From contig JAXMAO010000005.1 of the NCBI GenBank assembly GCA_046350375.1, positions 220,710-284,709 of the forward strand: a stretch of DNA of 64,000 nt, in the 5' to 3' direction. Below, one piece after another: positions 24,021 to 33,437 of the stretch (positions are counted from its first letter, which is position 1; every line of letters starts with the position of its first letter). Source of the DNA: JAXMAO01 sp046350375 (GTDB lineage: Bacteria; Planctomycetota; Phycisphaerae; UBA1845; UTPLA1). Below the pieces are notes generated by a model, which was given only the letters and a program-made list of their open reading frames with translations, did no database searches and was not told the DNA's origin. The position numbers and the translations under genes were made by a program.

Positions 24021-26111
24021 GTGAGCTATCGACCCCGAACCCGCGCGCGACTGTGGCTGGCCAGCGGCCTGACGGCCGGGCTGCTCCTGTGGGGCTTTTC
24101 GCCTGGCGGTTCGAGCTTTGCCGGAGACGCCGCGCCAAGCCTGCAACAGCAGTTGCAGCAGGCGCAGCAGCAGACCGACACCAGCCGCGCGATGCTGCAA
24201 AGCGTGCTGTCGACCCTGCTGCAGCCGGGAGATCGACCGGTCGGTCCGGGGGGCGCGACGCGCGCGGCGGCGCCGGTGGCCGACGTGAGCGACACGGTCA
24301 TCGTTCCGCCCAGCGACGACGCCAGGCCGGCCGACGCGACGCCGGACGGCTCGCTGACGGTGCATGCCGCGGGAACGGTCGACGTGCACATATCGAACAT
24401 GGAGATCAGCGCGGTGCTGCGGATGATCTCCGAGCAGACGCGCCGCAACATCATCGCGTCGAAGGGGGTCGCCGGCAGCGGGACGGTGTCGGCGAGTCTC
24501 TACGGCGTGACGCTCGAGAAAGCGCTCGAGGCCATTCTCACCTCCAACGGGCTCGGCTACCGGCGCGTCGGCGACATCATCTACGTCCACACGCGCGAAG
24601 AGCTGGCCGCCATCGCCGGGGGCGAGCGCCAGGCCATCACGCGCGTCTTCCGGCTGCGGTTCGTGACCGCCAAGGATGCCGAGGCGCTCATCACGCCGCT
24701 GCTGAGCCAGACCGGGCGCATCTCGCGGACGCCTTCCGCGTCGGAAGGGCTGGGCAGCGCCAATCCGAACGGCGGCGGGGCGGGCGCGGGCGGCGGGGGC
24801 GGCGGCGGAACGGGCGGCGACTCGCACGCCAATGCCGAGACGCTGGTGGTCATCGACTTCCCGGAGAACATCAAGCGCATCGAGACCGTGCTGCGCGAGT
24901 TCGACGTGCGGCCGCTGCAGGTGCTGGTCGAGTCGACCATTCTGCGGGCGCAGCTCAACGAGCAGAATGCCCTGGGGATCGACTTCACCACGGTCGGCGG
25001 CGTCGACTTTGCCGAGCTGTCGAGCACCAGCCCGGGCGCGCAGAGCATCGCCACCGGGCTGATTCCGAACGAGAGCCTTCAGAACACCAATTTCACGGTC
25101 CGCACCGGCTTCAACAACAACGTGCCCGGCGGCGGATTCACCTTCGGCATCATCAAGGACCAGATCTCGGTCTTCATCCGCGCGCTCGAGCAGATCACCG
25201 ACGTGACCGTGCTCGCCAACCCCAAGATCCTGGCGCTCAACAAGCAGAAAGGCGAGGTCATCGTCGGACGCCGCGACGGCTACCTCACCACCACCATCAC
25301 CGAGACCACCGCCGTGCAGTCGGTCGAGTTCCTCGAAACCGGCACGCGGCTGATCTTCCGCCCGTTCGTCTACGGCGACGGGCTGATCCGCATGGAGATT
25401 CACCCCGAGGACTCCACCGGCGGCATCACCGCGGCCAACCTGCCGTTCAAGCAGACCACCGAGGTGACCACCAACATCATGCTGCGCGACGGGCACACGG
25501 TGCTGATCGGCGGGCTGTTCCGCGAGGTCAGCAACGCGACGCGCAGCCAGGTGCCGCTGCTGGGGAACATCCCGGTCGCGGGGGCGCTGTTCCGCAGCAC
25601 GAACGACTCGCTCAACCGCGAGGAGATCATCATCCTGCTGACCGTCCACGTCGTGAAAGGCGAGGCCGACGAGCGCGCCGGCGACGAGGCGCTGCAGGAT
25701 GTCGAGCGCTATCGCACCTCGCAGCGCAAGGCGGCCGAGGTGATCGATCGCGAGCGGCTGAGCCAGGCCCACTATCACTGGGCGCTGCAGCATCTGGCGC
25801 GCGGCGACACGAAGAAGGCGCTGTGGGACGCCGAGCTCGCCATCCACAACAACCCGCGCCACCTTCAGGCCATCGAGCTGCGCGAGAAGCTGCTGTCGCG
25901 GCGGAGCTGGGACGAGGAGTCGTCCGCGGTGCGCGGGCTGGTTCGCGATCTGATCTCGCAGGAGAACGGAAGGGTCGAGCCGTCGTACGGCCGCCCGGCG
26001 CCGCCGTTCAAGCTGCCCGAGGGGTTTGAAGGCCCCACCGGGCTGGACGGCGTCGAGGACGAGCCGCGGCGCGACGCCGCGCCGGCAACATCCACGGGAG
26101 GGAAACAATGA
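24021..26111 (+). CDS. pilQ: PilQ/GspD-family secretin with C-terminal helical extension, cluster A
   Basis: Outer-membrane channel subunit of 696 residues. A signal peptide covers about residues 1-35. The N0/STN-like domain starts near 120 (VDVHISNMEISAVLRMIS). An N1/NolW domain follows with a Gly-rich loop (about 250-272). The secretin core runs from about 300 (LQVLVESTILRAQ) to 548, with VPLLGNIPVAGALF at 511. After the core there are ~145 residues with TPR-like helices (HYHWALQHLARGDTKKALWD), which ordinary PilQ lacks. GTG at 24021 with GAGGAG upstream marks the start at the signal peptide. It has one N1-type domain, in contrast to ~40 in the second secretin of this window. Overlaps the TPR lipoprotein gene by 4 nt. 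Confidence 0.92.
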   Translation: MSYRPRTRARLWLASGLTAGLLLWGFSPGGSSFAGDAAPSLQQQLQQAQQQTDTSRAMLQSVLSTLLQPGDRPVGPGGATRAAAPVADVSDTVIVPPSDDARPADATPDGSLTVHAAGTVDVHISNMEISAVLRMISEQTRRNIIASKGVAGSGTVSASLYGVTLEKALEAILTSNGLGYRRVGDIIYVHTREELAAIAGGERQAITRVFRLRFVTAKDAEALITPLLSQTGRISRTPSASEGLGSANPNGGGAGAGGGGGGGTGGDSHANAETLVVIDFPENIKRIETVLREFDVRPLQVLVESTILRAQLNEQNALGIDFTTVGGVDFAELSSTSPGAQSIATGLIPNESLQNTNFTVRTGFNNNVPGGGFTFGIIKDQISVFIRALEQITDVTVLANPKILALNKQKGEVIVGRRDGYLTTTITETTAVQSVEFLETGTRLIFRPFVYGDGLIRMEIHPEDSTGGITAANLPFKQTTEVTTNIMLRDGHTVLIGGLFREVSNATRSQVPLLGNIPVAGALFRSTNDSLNREEIIILLTVHVVKGEADERAGDEALQDVERYRTSQRKAAEVIDRERLSQAHYHWALQHLARGDTKKALWDAELAIHNNPRHLQAIELREKLLSRRSWDEESSAVRGLVRDLISQENGRVEPSYGRPAPPFKLPEGFEGPTGLDGVEDEPRRDAAPATSTGGKQ

Positions 26112-27448
26112 CGCGCTGGCTTCCGGGGGCAGCGATCGTCGGTGCGGTCGCCGCGGCGCTGAGCGGCGGCTGCGCGCCAGACAGTCGCATTGCGCGACGG
26201 CACTTCTCGAGCGATCCGCACGGCGAGGCCAACGCCGAGTGGCGCAGCGTCCGGGCTGCCGTGAAGCAGCGGCTGGCGCAGGACGCCTTCGACCGCGGCG
26301 ATTTGCGCACCGCGCGAACCGCGGCCGACGAGGCGGCGACGCTGTCAGGCGACACCGCGGCGACCCACCTGCTGCGCGCCCAGATCGAGCTGGCCGACGG
26401 CAATCTCTCGGCGGCGCGCGAGGCGGCCGCGGCGGCCCAGGCCCGCGCCCCGCAGGATGCGAACGTCGCGTATGTCGTCGGGCTGATCGAGGAGCGCTAC
26501 GAACAGCCGGGCGCGGCGCGCGACGCCTTCGATCGCGCCCTGACGGCCAGTCCGAACGATGTGACGCTGCTCCTGGCTTCGGCCCGGGCGCGGGTCGAGG
26601 CCGGCGCGCCGCTCGAGGCGACCGAGATGGTCGAGGCGCGGCTGACCGACTTCGCGCGGAACGTCGAGCTGCGCAGTTTCCTGGGGGCGACCTATCGCAT
26701 GCTGGAGATGAAGGAGGCCGCGGTGCGGGCCTATGCCGACGCGGTGCAGATCGACGCGAACGACGCGGCGCTGCGCGAGCGCTACGGTCTGACGCTCGAG
26801 TGGGCCGGCCAGGACGACGAGGCGCTGCGCGTGCTGCGGCCGCTGGTGGCCGCGGCCCCCGCCACGCCGGAAGCGGCGCCGGGCGAGCCGGCGGACCTCC
26901 ACGCGCTGTGTCGCAAGGCGCTGGCGCGGGCCAGCCTGCGCCTGGGCAAGGGGCGCGCGGCGATCGAGGCGGTGCGGCCGGTGGTGGCGGCCGACGGCGA
27001 CGACGCCGAGGGCTGGGCGCTGATGGTCCGGGCGGCGGTGGCGCTGGGCGACTTTTCGACCGGGCGCGAGGCGGCCCAGCAGTTGAGCCGGCTGGATCCG
27101 ACCAGCGAGCTGGGAACGCTGGTGGCGGCGATGTGCGCCCTGCGGGCCGGCGACACGCGGACCGCGATGAGTGACGCCGCGGCGGCGCTGCAGCGCGATC
27201 CGCACGACGCCACGGCGCTGTGCGTGCTGGCGGTGATTCGGCAGAGCAAAGGCGATTCGCATTCGGCCGAGCGGCTGGTGCGACACGCGCTGCGCGTCGA
27301 TCCGGACTGCACGCTGGCGAACGCGCTGGGCACGGCGCTGCGCGGGCCGGTCGCCGACGACAGCCCGGCGGCCGAGCCGTTTCCGGTGACGAGCCGGCCG
27401 GCGGCATCGAGCGAATCGCCGTGCGAGGAGGTCGCTCCGACGCCATGA
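26108..27448 (+). CDS. TPR lipoprotein, candidate PilF-like pilotin
   Basis: A 446-residue lipoprotein: signal peptide with lipobox LSGGC at about residues 18-22, then at least eight tetratricopeptide-like helix pairs (for example VAYVVGLIEERYEQPGAARD and LRSFLGATYRMLEMKEAAV). TPR lipoproteins of the PilF/PilW type escort PilQ to the outer membrane and help its multimerisation. Position immediately after a secretin gene in a 4-nt overlap makes that role likely. It is longer than known PilF proteins. The stop also overlaps the histidine kinase start by 4 nt. Confidence 0.82.
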   Translation: MTRWLPGAAIVGAVAAALSGGCAPDSRIARRHFSSDPHGEANAEWRSVRAAVKQRLAQDAFDRGDLRTARTAADEAATLSGDTAATHLLRAQIELADGNLSAAREAAAAAQARAPQDANVAYVVGLIEERYEQPGAARDAFDRALTASPNDVTLLLASARARVEAGAPLEATEMVEARLTDFARNVELRSFLGATYRMLEMKEAAVRAYADAVQIDANDAALRERYGLTLEWAGQDDEALRVLRPLVAAAPATPEAAPGEPADLHALCRKALARASLRLGKGRAAIEAVRPVVAADGDDAEGWALMVRAAVALGDFSTGREAAQQLSRLDPTSELGTLVAAMCALRAGDTRTAMSDAAAALQRDPHDATALCVLAVIRQSKGDSHSAERLVRHALRVDPDCTLANALGTALRGPVADDSPAAEPFPVTSRPAASSESPCEEVAPTP

Positions 27449-29019
27449 CGCGCCTGGAAGCCCGACCCTGGTCGCAGACGCTGGAGCCGCGCGGCGCGGC
27501 GCCGAGCCGACCGCAGCCGCGCGGCGCGGTGTCGATCCGCACGCGCAGCGCGCCGCGGGGTGCGCGGCGCGCGTGGTTCGACTCGGACTGGCTGCGGCAC
27601 ATACGGGCCCGCTGGGCGGCGGCGCCGATGGCGGCGGCGCTGGTCTGGCCGATGTACGAGTTTTTCGCGGCGCTGTCGCCAGCGCGCAGCCTGCCGGTCG
27701 GCGTGGTGATCGAGCTGCCGCTGCTGCTGCTCGCGGCGGGCCTGCTGTGGGCCGGACGCGGGGCGCGGGCGGCGGTGGATCGCCGGCTGGAGGAGGCGTT
27801 GCGGGCGGCCGCCAGTCCGGCCGGCGTCCCCGAGGGGGCCGACCTGCCGCCGGAGTTCGCCGCGGTGGTGACGGCCGTATCGAGCGGATACGCGGAGCTG
27901 AAGGCGCGGCTGGCGGGCGCGACGGCGCGCGAAGAGCGCCAGGCGCTCGAGCGCCGACTGGCGACGCTGCGGAGCGGGCAGCTCGAGGCGGTCATCGACG
28001 GCATCCGCGACGCGCTGGTGGTCACCGACGAATTCGACCGGCTGGTGCTGATGAACCCGGCCGCCGAGGCGCTGCTGGGCGTGGCACGCAGCGCCGCGCT
28101 GCGCCGCGCGCTGGGCGACGCGGGCGTCGACGAGAAGCTGGTGCGGATCATCCGCCAGTGTCGCGAGGCGGGCCGGTCGTCGACGGCGCGGCATGTGGAG
28201 CTGTCGCTGGGCGAGCGCGCCGTGGAGGCGTCGCTGGCGTCGATCGACGTGCACGGCGAGCGCGACGGCGAGACGGCCCGCGGGGTGGTCTGCCTGCTGC
28301 GCGACGTGACGCGCGAGAAGGAGGTCGCCATGGCCAAGAGCGACTTCGTCGCCAAGGCGGCGCACGAGCTGCGCACGCCGCTGTCGAGCATCAAGGCGTA
28401 CGTTGAGATGCTGGTGGACGGCGAGGCCGCGGACGAGAAGACGCGCCGCGAGTACTACGAGACGATCCAGACGTGCAGCGACCGGCTCGGTCGGCTGATC
28501 GACAACGTGCTGAACATCAGCCGCATCGAGGCCGGCGCCAGCCGGATCAACAAGGAAGCGCTGTCGGTTGCGATGGTGGTCAAGGAAGTGGTCGATGTAG
28601 CCCGACCGCAGGCCGACGCGAAGGGCATCGAGCTGACGGCCGAGCTGACGCCGGTCTATTACCAGGTGCTGGCCGATCGCGACCTGATTACGCAGGCGGT
28701 GCTCAACCTGCTGTCGAACGCGATCAAGTACACGGTGGCGGGCGGAAAGGTGTGCGTCCGCATGTCGGCGAACGAGGATCAGCAGACGATCACGACTGCG
28801 GTGAGCGACACCGGCGCGGGCATTCCCGAGGCCGACTTGCCGCGCGTGTTCGAGAAGTTCTTCCGCGTCGAGCAGAACAAGAGTCTCGCGAAGGGCACCG
28901 GGCTGGGGCTGAACCTGGTGCGGCACATCGTCGAGACGGTGCATGGCGGGCAGGTGGCGGTCAAGAGCGTGGTCGGGCAGGGCAGCACGTTCAGCATGAT
29001 CCTGCCGATGCAGCGCTAG
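27445..29019 (+). CDS. Membrane-bound sensor histidine kinase
   Basis: A 524-residue kinase. An Arg/Pro-rich N-terminus precedes two membrane spans (about 60-76 and 86-105), then a PAS-like domain (VIDGIRDALVVTDEFDRL, about 185-290), the dimerisation domain with phospho-accepting His307 (FVAKAAHELRTPLSSIK) and the ATPase domain (LLSNAIKYT, DTGAGIPEADLPRVF, GTGLGLNLV). All catalytic boxes are intact. No periplasmic domain of any size lies between the spans, so it probably senses an internal or membrane signal. It overlaps the TPR lipoprotein by 4 nt and is followed 24 nt later by a response regulator, its likely partner. Confidence 0.93.
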   Translation: MTRLEARPWSQTLEPRGAAPSRPQPRGAVSIRTRSAPRGARRAWFDSDWLRHIRARWAAAPMAAALVWPMYEFFAALSPARSLPVGVVIELPLLLLAAGLLWAGRGARAAVDRRLEEALRAAASPAGVPEGADLPPEFAAVVTAVSSGYAELKARLAGATAREERQALERRLATLRSGQLEAVIDGIRDALVVTDEFDRLVLMNPAAEALLGVARSAALRRALGDAGVDEKLVRIIRQCREAGRSSTARHVELSLGERAVEASLASIDVHGERDGETARGVVCLLRDVTREKEVAMAKSDFVAKAAHELRTPLSSIKAYVEMLVDGEAADEKTRREYYETIQTCSDRLGRLIDNVLNISRIEAGASRINKEALSVAMVVKEVVDVARPQADAKGIELTAELTPVYYQVLADRDLITQAVLNLLSNAIKYTVAGGKVCVRMSANEDQQTITTAVSDTGAGIPEADLPRVFEKFFRVEQNKSLAKGTGLGLNLVRHIVETVHGGQVAVKSVVGQGSTFSMILPMQR

Positions 29020-29043
29020 GCCGCACACGAGAGGGACCGACTC

Positions 29044-29478
29044 ATGAACGACGGGGCAAACAGGCCTGTGCTGGTGTGCGACGACGAGTCGCACATCCTG
29101 AACGTCATCGTCACCAAGCTGCGCAACGCCGGGTTCGACGTTGCGACGGCCGAGGACGGCGCCGAGGGGGTCGAGCGCGCCATCGCCGGCAGCCCGGCGG
29201 TGATCGTCAGCGATTTCCAGATGCCGGTGCTGTCGGGGCTGGAGATGGCCCGCACCCTGCGGGCGCGCCGCGAGACGGCAGCCATCCCGATCGTGCTGGT
29301 GACGGCGCGCGGCTTCTCGCTGACGCGCGAAGACCTGGACGGCACCAACGTCAAGGTGGTGATGGCCAAGCCGTTCAGCCCGCGTGAGATTCTCGAAACG
29401 GTGCAGCAACTGGTGGCCGATCCGAGCGGGGCGACGATCCGCCAGAACGGGCGGCGCCTGGCGCCGCTGGACGCGTGA
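29044..29478 (+). CDS. Single-domain response regulator
   Basis: 144 residues, a receiver domain only. The acidic pair is Asp13-Asp14, the phospho-acceptor is Asp57 (VIVSDFQMPVLSG), and the conserved Lys is 109 (AKPFSP). No DNA-binding or enzymatic output domain, so it must act by protein contact, as in CheY- or Spo0F-like relays. Likely phosphorylated by the kinase just upstream; possible targets are the HD-GYP protein or the assembly ATPase of this operon. AGAGGGAC precedes the ATG. Confidence 0.92.
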   Translation: MNDGANRPVLVCDDESHILNVIVTKLRNAGFDVATAEDGAEGVERAIAGSPAVIVSDFQMPVLSGLEMARTLRARRETAAIPIVLVTARGFSLTREDLDGTNVKVVMAKPFSPREILETVQQLVADPSGATIRQNGRRLAPLDA

Positions 29479-29488
29479 GGGACGGCCG

Positions 29489-31306
29489 ATGGCGACGAAG
29501 ACTTCAACCGAACTGCAGCAGACACAGCTTCTGGCGCTGGTCGAGACCGCGCCCATTGCGCAGGTCCTGCGCGGCTGGAACGAGCTGGGCGGATGGGCGA
29601 TTGTGGTCGATGCCGACGCCGCGCGCGTCGCGGTCGGGAACGGATCGAGCGTCTGGCACACCTGTGACCGGGCGGGCGCCGGTTTCGGCGCCCGCGCGAG
29701 CGCCACGCTTCGCGCGGCGCTGCAGGAGTTTGCCGACCAGCCGGCCCTGAGGCAGCGCGCCGCGCAGCCGGCCGAACTGCCGGGCGGCGTGCTGATCGCC
29801 GCGCCGATCCGGCGTCGCGACCGGCTGCTGGGCGTCTGCGCCGTGGTTCTGGGGGCACCGGGAGAGCCTGCCGACGAGGATTGGCGCCGCTTCTGTGACC
29901 AGTGCGGCGTGGATGCGCAGGCGGCGGCGCAGCAGCGCTCACGCGCGGCGCGGTTCGACGCGGCATCCCAGGCGGGCCTGGCGGCGCTGCTGGCGCAGAA
30001 CGTCGACGCGGCCGTCTCGGCCGGCGAGGCGCAGCGCGAGATCACCGGGCTGACGCGCAACCTCGAATCGACCTACGAGGAATTGAGCCTGGTCTATCGC
30101 GTCAACGGCGAGATCACCTCGGCCCACGAGCCGGCCGACGTGCTGAAGCGCGTCGCGAGCGAGACGGTGGCGTCGTCGCGCGCTGCCGCGATCGCGTTCG
30201 TGCTGCCGCGGCGGTTCGCGCCCGAATCGCTCTCGACCGGCGGCGGGACCGACTCGGACGGGGTCGAATCGGACGTCTGCGTGGCGCGCGTCGGGGCCGC
30301 CGACGTGTCGGACGAGGACATCGCCAGGCTGGCGCTCACGCTGATGGCCGACGACCGCGGCGATCGCGACGTCCGCGTCTTCAACAACGTCGGCAGCGAC
30401 AACCGGTTCGCGTTCGCCCGGCCGTGGCTGCGCCACGCGCTGGTGCTGCCGATGCGCCATCGCCAGCGCCGACTGGGCATGCTGCTGGCGATCAACTGCC
30501 GCGACGCCGGCGACTTCAGTTCGGTCGACGCCCAGCTCCTGCGGGCGGTCGCCGACCGCGTGCAGTCGTTTCTTGAGCGCCAGCGGCTGTACGACGACCT
30601 GGCGCGGCTGCTGATGGGGCTGATGCACTCGCTGGTCAAGGCGATCGACGCCAAGGACCCGTACACGTGCGGCCACTCCGAGCGCGTCGCCTTTCTCAGC
30701 CGCCGGCTGGCCGAGACCATCGGCATGGATCCGCACGAGGCGCAGCGCGTCTATCTGGCCGGGCTGCTGCACGACGTCGGCAAGATCGGCGTGCCGGATG
30801 CCATCCTGCTCAAGCCGGGCAAGCTGACCGCCGAGGAGTTCGCCGCGCTCAAGCTGCACCCCGAGATGGGGGCGAAGATTCTGGCCGGCGTGCCGCACAT
30901 CGACGACCTCATTCCGGGCGTCATGTCGCACCACGAGCGCTATGACGGGCGCGGCTATCCGCAGGGGCTGAGCGGCGCGCACATCCCCTGGCTGGGTCGC
31001 GTCGTCTGCCTGGCCGACTGCCTCGATGCCATGACCACCACGCGCACGTATCGCTCATATCTGCCGGTCGGCTCGGCGATGGCGGAAATCCGCCGCTGCG
31101 CCGGCACGCAGTTCGACCCGCGCATGGCGGCGGCGCTGCTCGACCTGGACGTGGGCCGGCTGCTGCACGACGCGCACGAATTCGCCGGTTCGGTGCTGCC
31201 CGAGCACGCCGGCGCGCCGACGAGCGAGCCGCGCGGCGATTCGAGCTTTGGCGCCCGGCCGATCTTCAACCGCCAGATGTTCGTGGCGCGGGTGACGGCA
31301 TGGTGA
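29489..31306 (+). CDS. GAF-HD-GYP protein, candidate cyclic-di-GMP phosphodiesterase
   Basis: 605 residues. The N-terminal ~170 residues are a poorly recognisable sensor region, a coiled coil lies near 175-205 and a GAF-like domain at about 205-375. The C-terminal HD-GYP domain is complete: LLHDVGKIGVPD (His428, Asp429), LHPEMGAKIL, SHHERYDGRGYPQGLSG (GYP at 489-491). HD-GYP enzymes hydrolyse cyclic-di-GMP, and occasionally cGAMP. Its place between a response regulator and the assembly ATPase points to local second-messenger control of the filament. The ATG at 29489 is chosen; the frame is open upstream inside the response regulator. Overlaps the STAS gene by 7 nt. Confidence 0.92.
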   Translation: MATKTSTELQQTQLLALVETAPIAQVLRGWNELGGWAIVVDADAARVAVGNGSSVWHTCDRAGAGFGARASATLRAALQEFADQPALRQRAAQPAELPGGVLIAAPIRRRDRLLGVCAVVLGAPGEPADEDWRRFCDQCGVDAQAAAQQRSRAARFDAASQAGLAALLAQNVDAAVSAGEAQREITGLTRNLESTYEELSLVYRVNGEITSAHEPADVLKRVASETVASSRAAAIAFVLPRRFAPESLSTGGGTDSDGVESDVCVARVGAADVSDEDIARLALTLMADDRGDRDVRVFNNVGSDNRFAFARPWLRHALVLPMRHRQRRLGMLLAINCRDAGDFSSVDAQLLRAVADRVQSFLERQRLYDDLARLLMGLMHSLVKAIDAKDPYTCGHSERVAFLSRRLAETIGMDPHEAQRVYLAGLLHDVGKIGVPDAILLKPGKLTAEEFAALKLHPEMGAKILAGVPHIDDLIPGVMSHHERYDGRGYPQGLSGAHIPWLGRVVCLADCLDAMTTTRTYRSYLPVGSAMAEIRRCAGTQFDPRMAAALLDLDVGRLLHDAHEFAGSVLPEHAGAPTSEPRGDSSFGARPIFNRQMFVARVTAW

Positions 31307-31632
31307 CGGCGACGAATTATGGCGACGTGACCGTGCTGACGGTCAAGGGCGAGCTGACGACCGACACGCTCGGCGACTTCATTGAGCAGCGCGACGGGGC
31401 GCTGGCGGCCTCGCGCTGCAAGCTGGTGGTCGACTGCGCGGCGCTCGAGGCGCTCGACTCGGCCGGGCTGGAGGCGCTGTGCGGGCTGCGCCAGGCCTGC
31501 GAGCAGCTGGCCGGCACGGTCAAGGTATGCGCGCTCGACGCGGTCGGGCGCAAGGTGTTTGAAATCACGCGGCTGGACCGGAAATTCGAGCTGTTCGACG
31601 ATCTGGATTCGGCCGTGCGGAGCTTCGCGTGA
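31300..31632 (+). CDS. STAS-domain anti-sigma-factor antagonist-like protein
   Basis: 110 residues, the whole of a STAS domain. The phosphorylatable Ser is residue 54 in ALDSAGLEAL, preceded by the strand CKLVVDCAALE. Such proteins normally act in partner switching with a serine kinase of the RsbW type. No such kinase is encoded beside it; the upstream kinase is a histidine kinase. Overlap with the HD-GYP gene indicates coupled translation, so it likely belongs to the same signalling cassette. Confidence 0.9.
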   Translation: MVTATNYGDVTVLTVKGELTTDTLGDFIEQRDGALAASRCKLVVDCAALEALDSAGLEALCGLRQACEQLAGTVKVCALDAVGRKVFEITRLDRKFELFDDLDSAVRSFA

Positions 31633-31672
31633 CCGCGCCCGCCGCGCGGTTCGCAGCAGCGAGTTCAGCGCC

Positions 31673-33391
31673 ATGTCACAGTCGGCCACGCTGACACGCA
31701 CGCGCAAGCAGATCGGGCAGGTTCTGCTGGCCCGCGGCTGGGTCACGCAGGAACAGCTCGAACACGCCGTCGCCGAGCAGCAGACGCGCGGCCACGGGCA
31801 GCTCCTGGGCGAGGTGCTGGTCGACCTGAGCTACGTCAAGGAAGATCAGGTGGTCGAGGCGCTCGCCGAGGCGTACGGCGTGCCCTACGCCAAGCTCAGC
31901 CCGCGCCTGGCGGACGCCAAGATCGTCGAGCTGCTGCCGCGCGAATTCTGCGAGCGCTACTGCGTGCTGCCGCTGTTCCTGGTCGAGGGCGTGCTCACGG
32001 TCGCGTTCGCCGAGCCGACCAACGTCTTCCTGATCGAGGAAATCGAGCGGATCACCAGCGCCAAGGTGCAGGTGGTGGCGTCCAGCGCCGCCGACATCCA
32101 GGCGATGCTGAACCAGCACGTCGCCAGCGCCAACGTCTTCGTCATCGACGACATCATCGACAACGTCGGCACTGAGTCGTTCGAGTTGATCGAGACCAAG
32201 GCCGAGGACATCGCCAGCCTCGAGGGCATGGCGGGCGACTCGCCCATCATCAAGCTGGTCAACTACCTCATCTATTCGGCCGTGAAGGAGGGCGCCAGCG
32301 ACATTCACATCGAGCCGGACGAGGCCCGGTTGCGCGTCCGCTATCGCGTCGATGGCGTGTTGCGCGAGAAGATGCAGCCGCCGTTCAAGATGCAGGCGCC
32401 GATCGCCTCGCGCATCAAGATCATGGCGTCGATGGACATCGCCGAGCGGCGCCTGCCGCAGGACGGCGGCATTCACGTCATGATGGAAGGGCGCCCGATC
32501 GACCTGCGCGTCTCCACGCTGCCCAACCAGTTCGGCGAGAAGGTCGTCATCCGCATCATCGACAACTCGCGCGTCGTCGCCAACCTCGAACGGCTCGGGT
32601 TCTCGGTCGAGATGCTCAAGGAATTCCGCCACCAGATCAGCCAGCCGCACGGCCTGGTGCTGGTCACCGGACCGACCGGCAGCGGCAAGTCGACCACGCT
32701 CTACGCCTGCCTCTCGGAGCTGGACTGCCCGGAGGTGAACATCTGCACGGTCGAGGAGCCGATCGAATACAACCTGCGGAACATCAACCAGTTCCAGGTC
32801 AACGAGCGGATCGGGCTCACCTTTCCGACCGTCCTGCGCTCGCTGCTGCGGCAGGACCCGGACATCATCATGGTGGGCGAGATTCGCGACGAGGACACCG
32901 CCCGCACCGCCGTGCAGGCGGCCCTCACCGGCCACCTGGTGCTCTCGACGCTGCACACCAACGACGCGCTCTCGGCCGTCACGCGCCTGGCCAACGTCGG
33001 CGTCGAGCCCTACCTGATCGGGGCATCGCTGGTGGCCGTGCTGGCGCAGCGGCTGGTCCGCAAGACCTGCCCGCACTGCAAGTCGGAGTACGAGCCGCCC
33101 GCCAACGTCCTGGCGGCGATGGAGAAGGCCGGCGTGCCGGCCCAGTCGCTGGCGCGCGGCCTGGGCTGCCAGAAGTGTCACAAGACCGGCTACCTGGGGC
33201 GGATCGGCGTCTATGAGCTGTTCGTGCCCGGGGACGCGACGCGCGACGCGATCAGCGAAGGCGGGCGCCTTCAGACGCTGCGCGAGCTGGCCAAGTCGTC
33301 CGGCATGGTGACGCTGCGGCAGGATGGCCTGAGCAAGGCGCGCTCGGGCATCACCACGGTCGAGGAAGTGATGCGCGTCTGCGCCGACTGA
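31673..33391 (+). CDS. gspE: GspE/PilB assembly ATPase
   Basis: The hexameric motor that drives filament extension, 572 residues. The N-terminal MshEN/T2SSE_N domain (KQIGQVLLARGWVTQEQLEH and a second repeat LLGEVLVDLSYVKEDQVVEA) is of the type that binds cyclic-di-GMP in MshE, although RLG reads QIG and the second Gly is Ser. The ATPase core has Walker A GPTGSGKST (333-341), MVGEIRDEDTA as Walker B/Asp box and LSTLHTNDA. The zinc-binding Cys pairs are CPHC (466, 469) and CQKC (499, 502), as in GspE and PilB. It is the only assembly ATPase in the window although two platform proteins and two secretins are present. Confidence 0.96.
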   Translation: MSQSATLTRTRKQIGQVLLARGWVTQEQLEHAVAEQQTRGHGQLLGEVLVDLSYVKEDQVVEALAEAYGVPYAKLSPRLADAKIVELLPREFCERYCVLPLFLVEGVLTVAFAEPTNVFLIEEIERITSAKVQVVASSAADIQAMLNQHVASANVFVIDDIIDNVGTESFELIETKAEDIASLEGMAGDSPIIKLVNYLIYSAVKEGASDIHIEPDEARLRVRYRVDGVLREKMQPPFKMQAPIASRIKIMASMDIAERRLPQDGGIHVMMEGRPIDLRVSTLPNQFGEKVVIRIIDNSRVVANLERLGFSVEMLKEFRHQISQPHGLVLVTGPTGSGKSTTLYACLSELDCPEVNICTVEEPIEYNLRNINQFQVNERIGLTFPTVLRSLLRQDPDIIMVGEIRDEDTARTAVQAALTGHLVLSTLHTNDALSAVTRLANVGVEPYLIGASLVAVLAQRLVRKTCPHCKSEYEPPANVLAAMEKAGVPAQSLARGLGCQKCHKTGYLGRIGVYELFVPGDATRDAISEGGRLQTLRELAKSSGMVTLRQDGLSKARSGITTVEEVMRVCAD

Positions 33392-33437
33392 GTCGCCGGC
33401 CGCCGCCGTGCGCGGCGCCGGCCCGGAGTCCGAAACG

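Noticed and set aside
23955..28394. A 1479-codon minus-strand open frame opposite the PilQ-like secretin, TPR lipoprotein and kinase
   Set aside because: Ser/Arg/Pro-rich shadow sequence with no family motif, crossing three genes whose plus-strand products are well recognised.
26782..30060. A 1092-codon minus-strand open frame opposite the kinase and response regulator
   Set aside because: Composition is Arg/Ala/Gln-rich noise and all known motifs lie on the plus strand.
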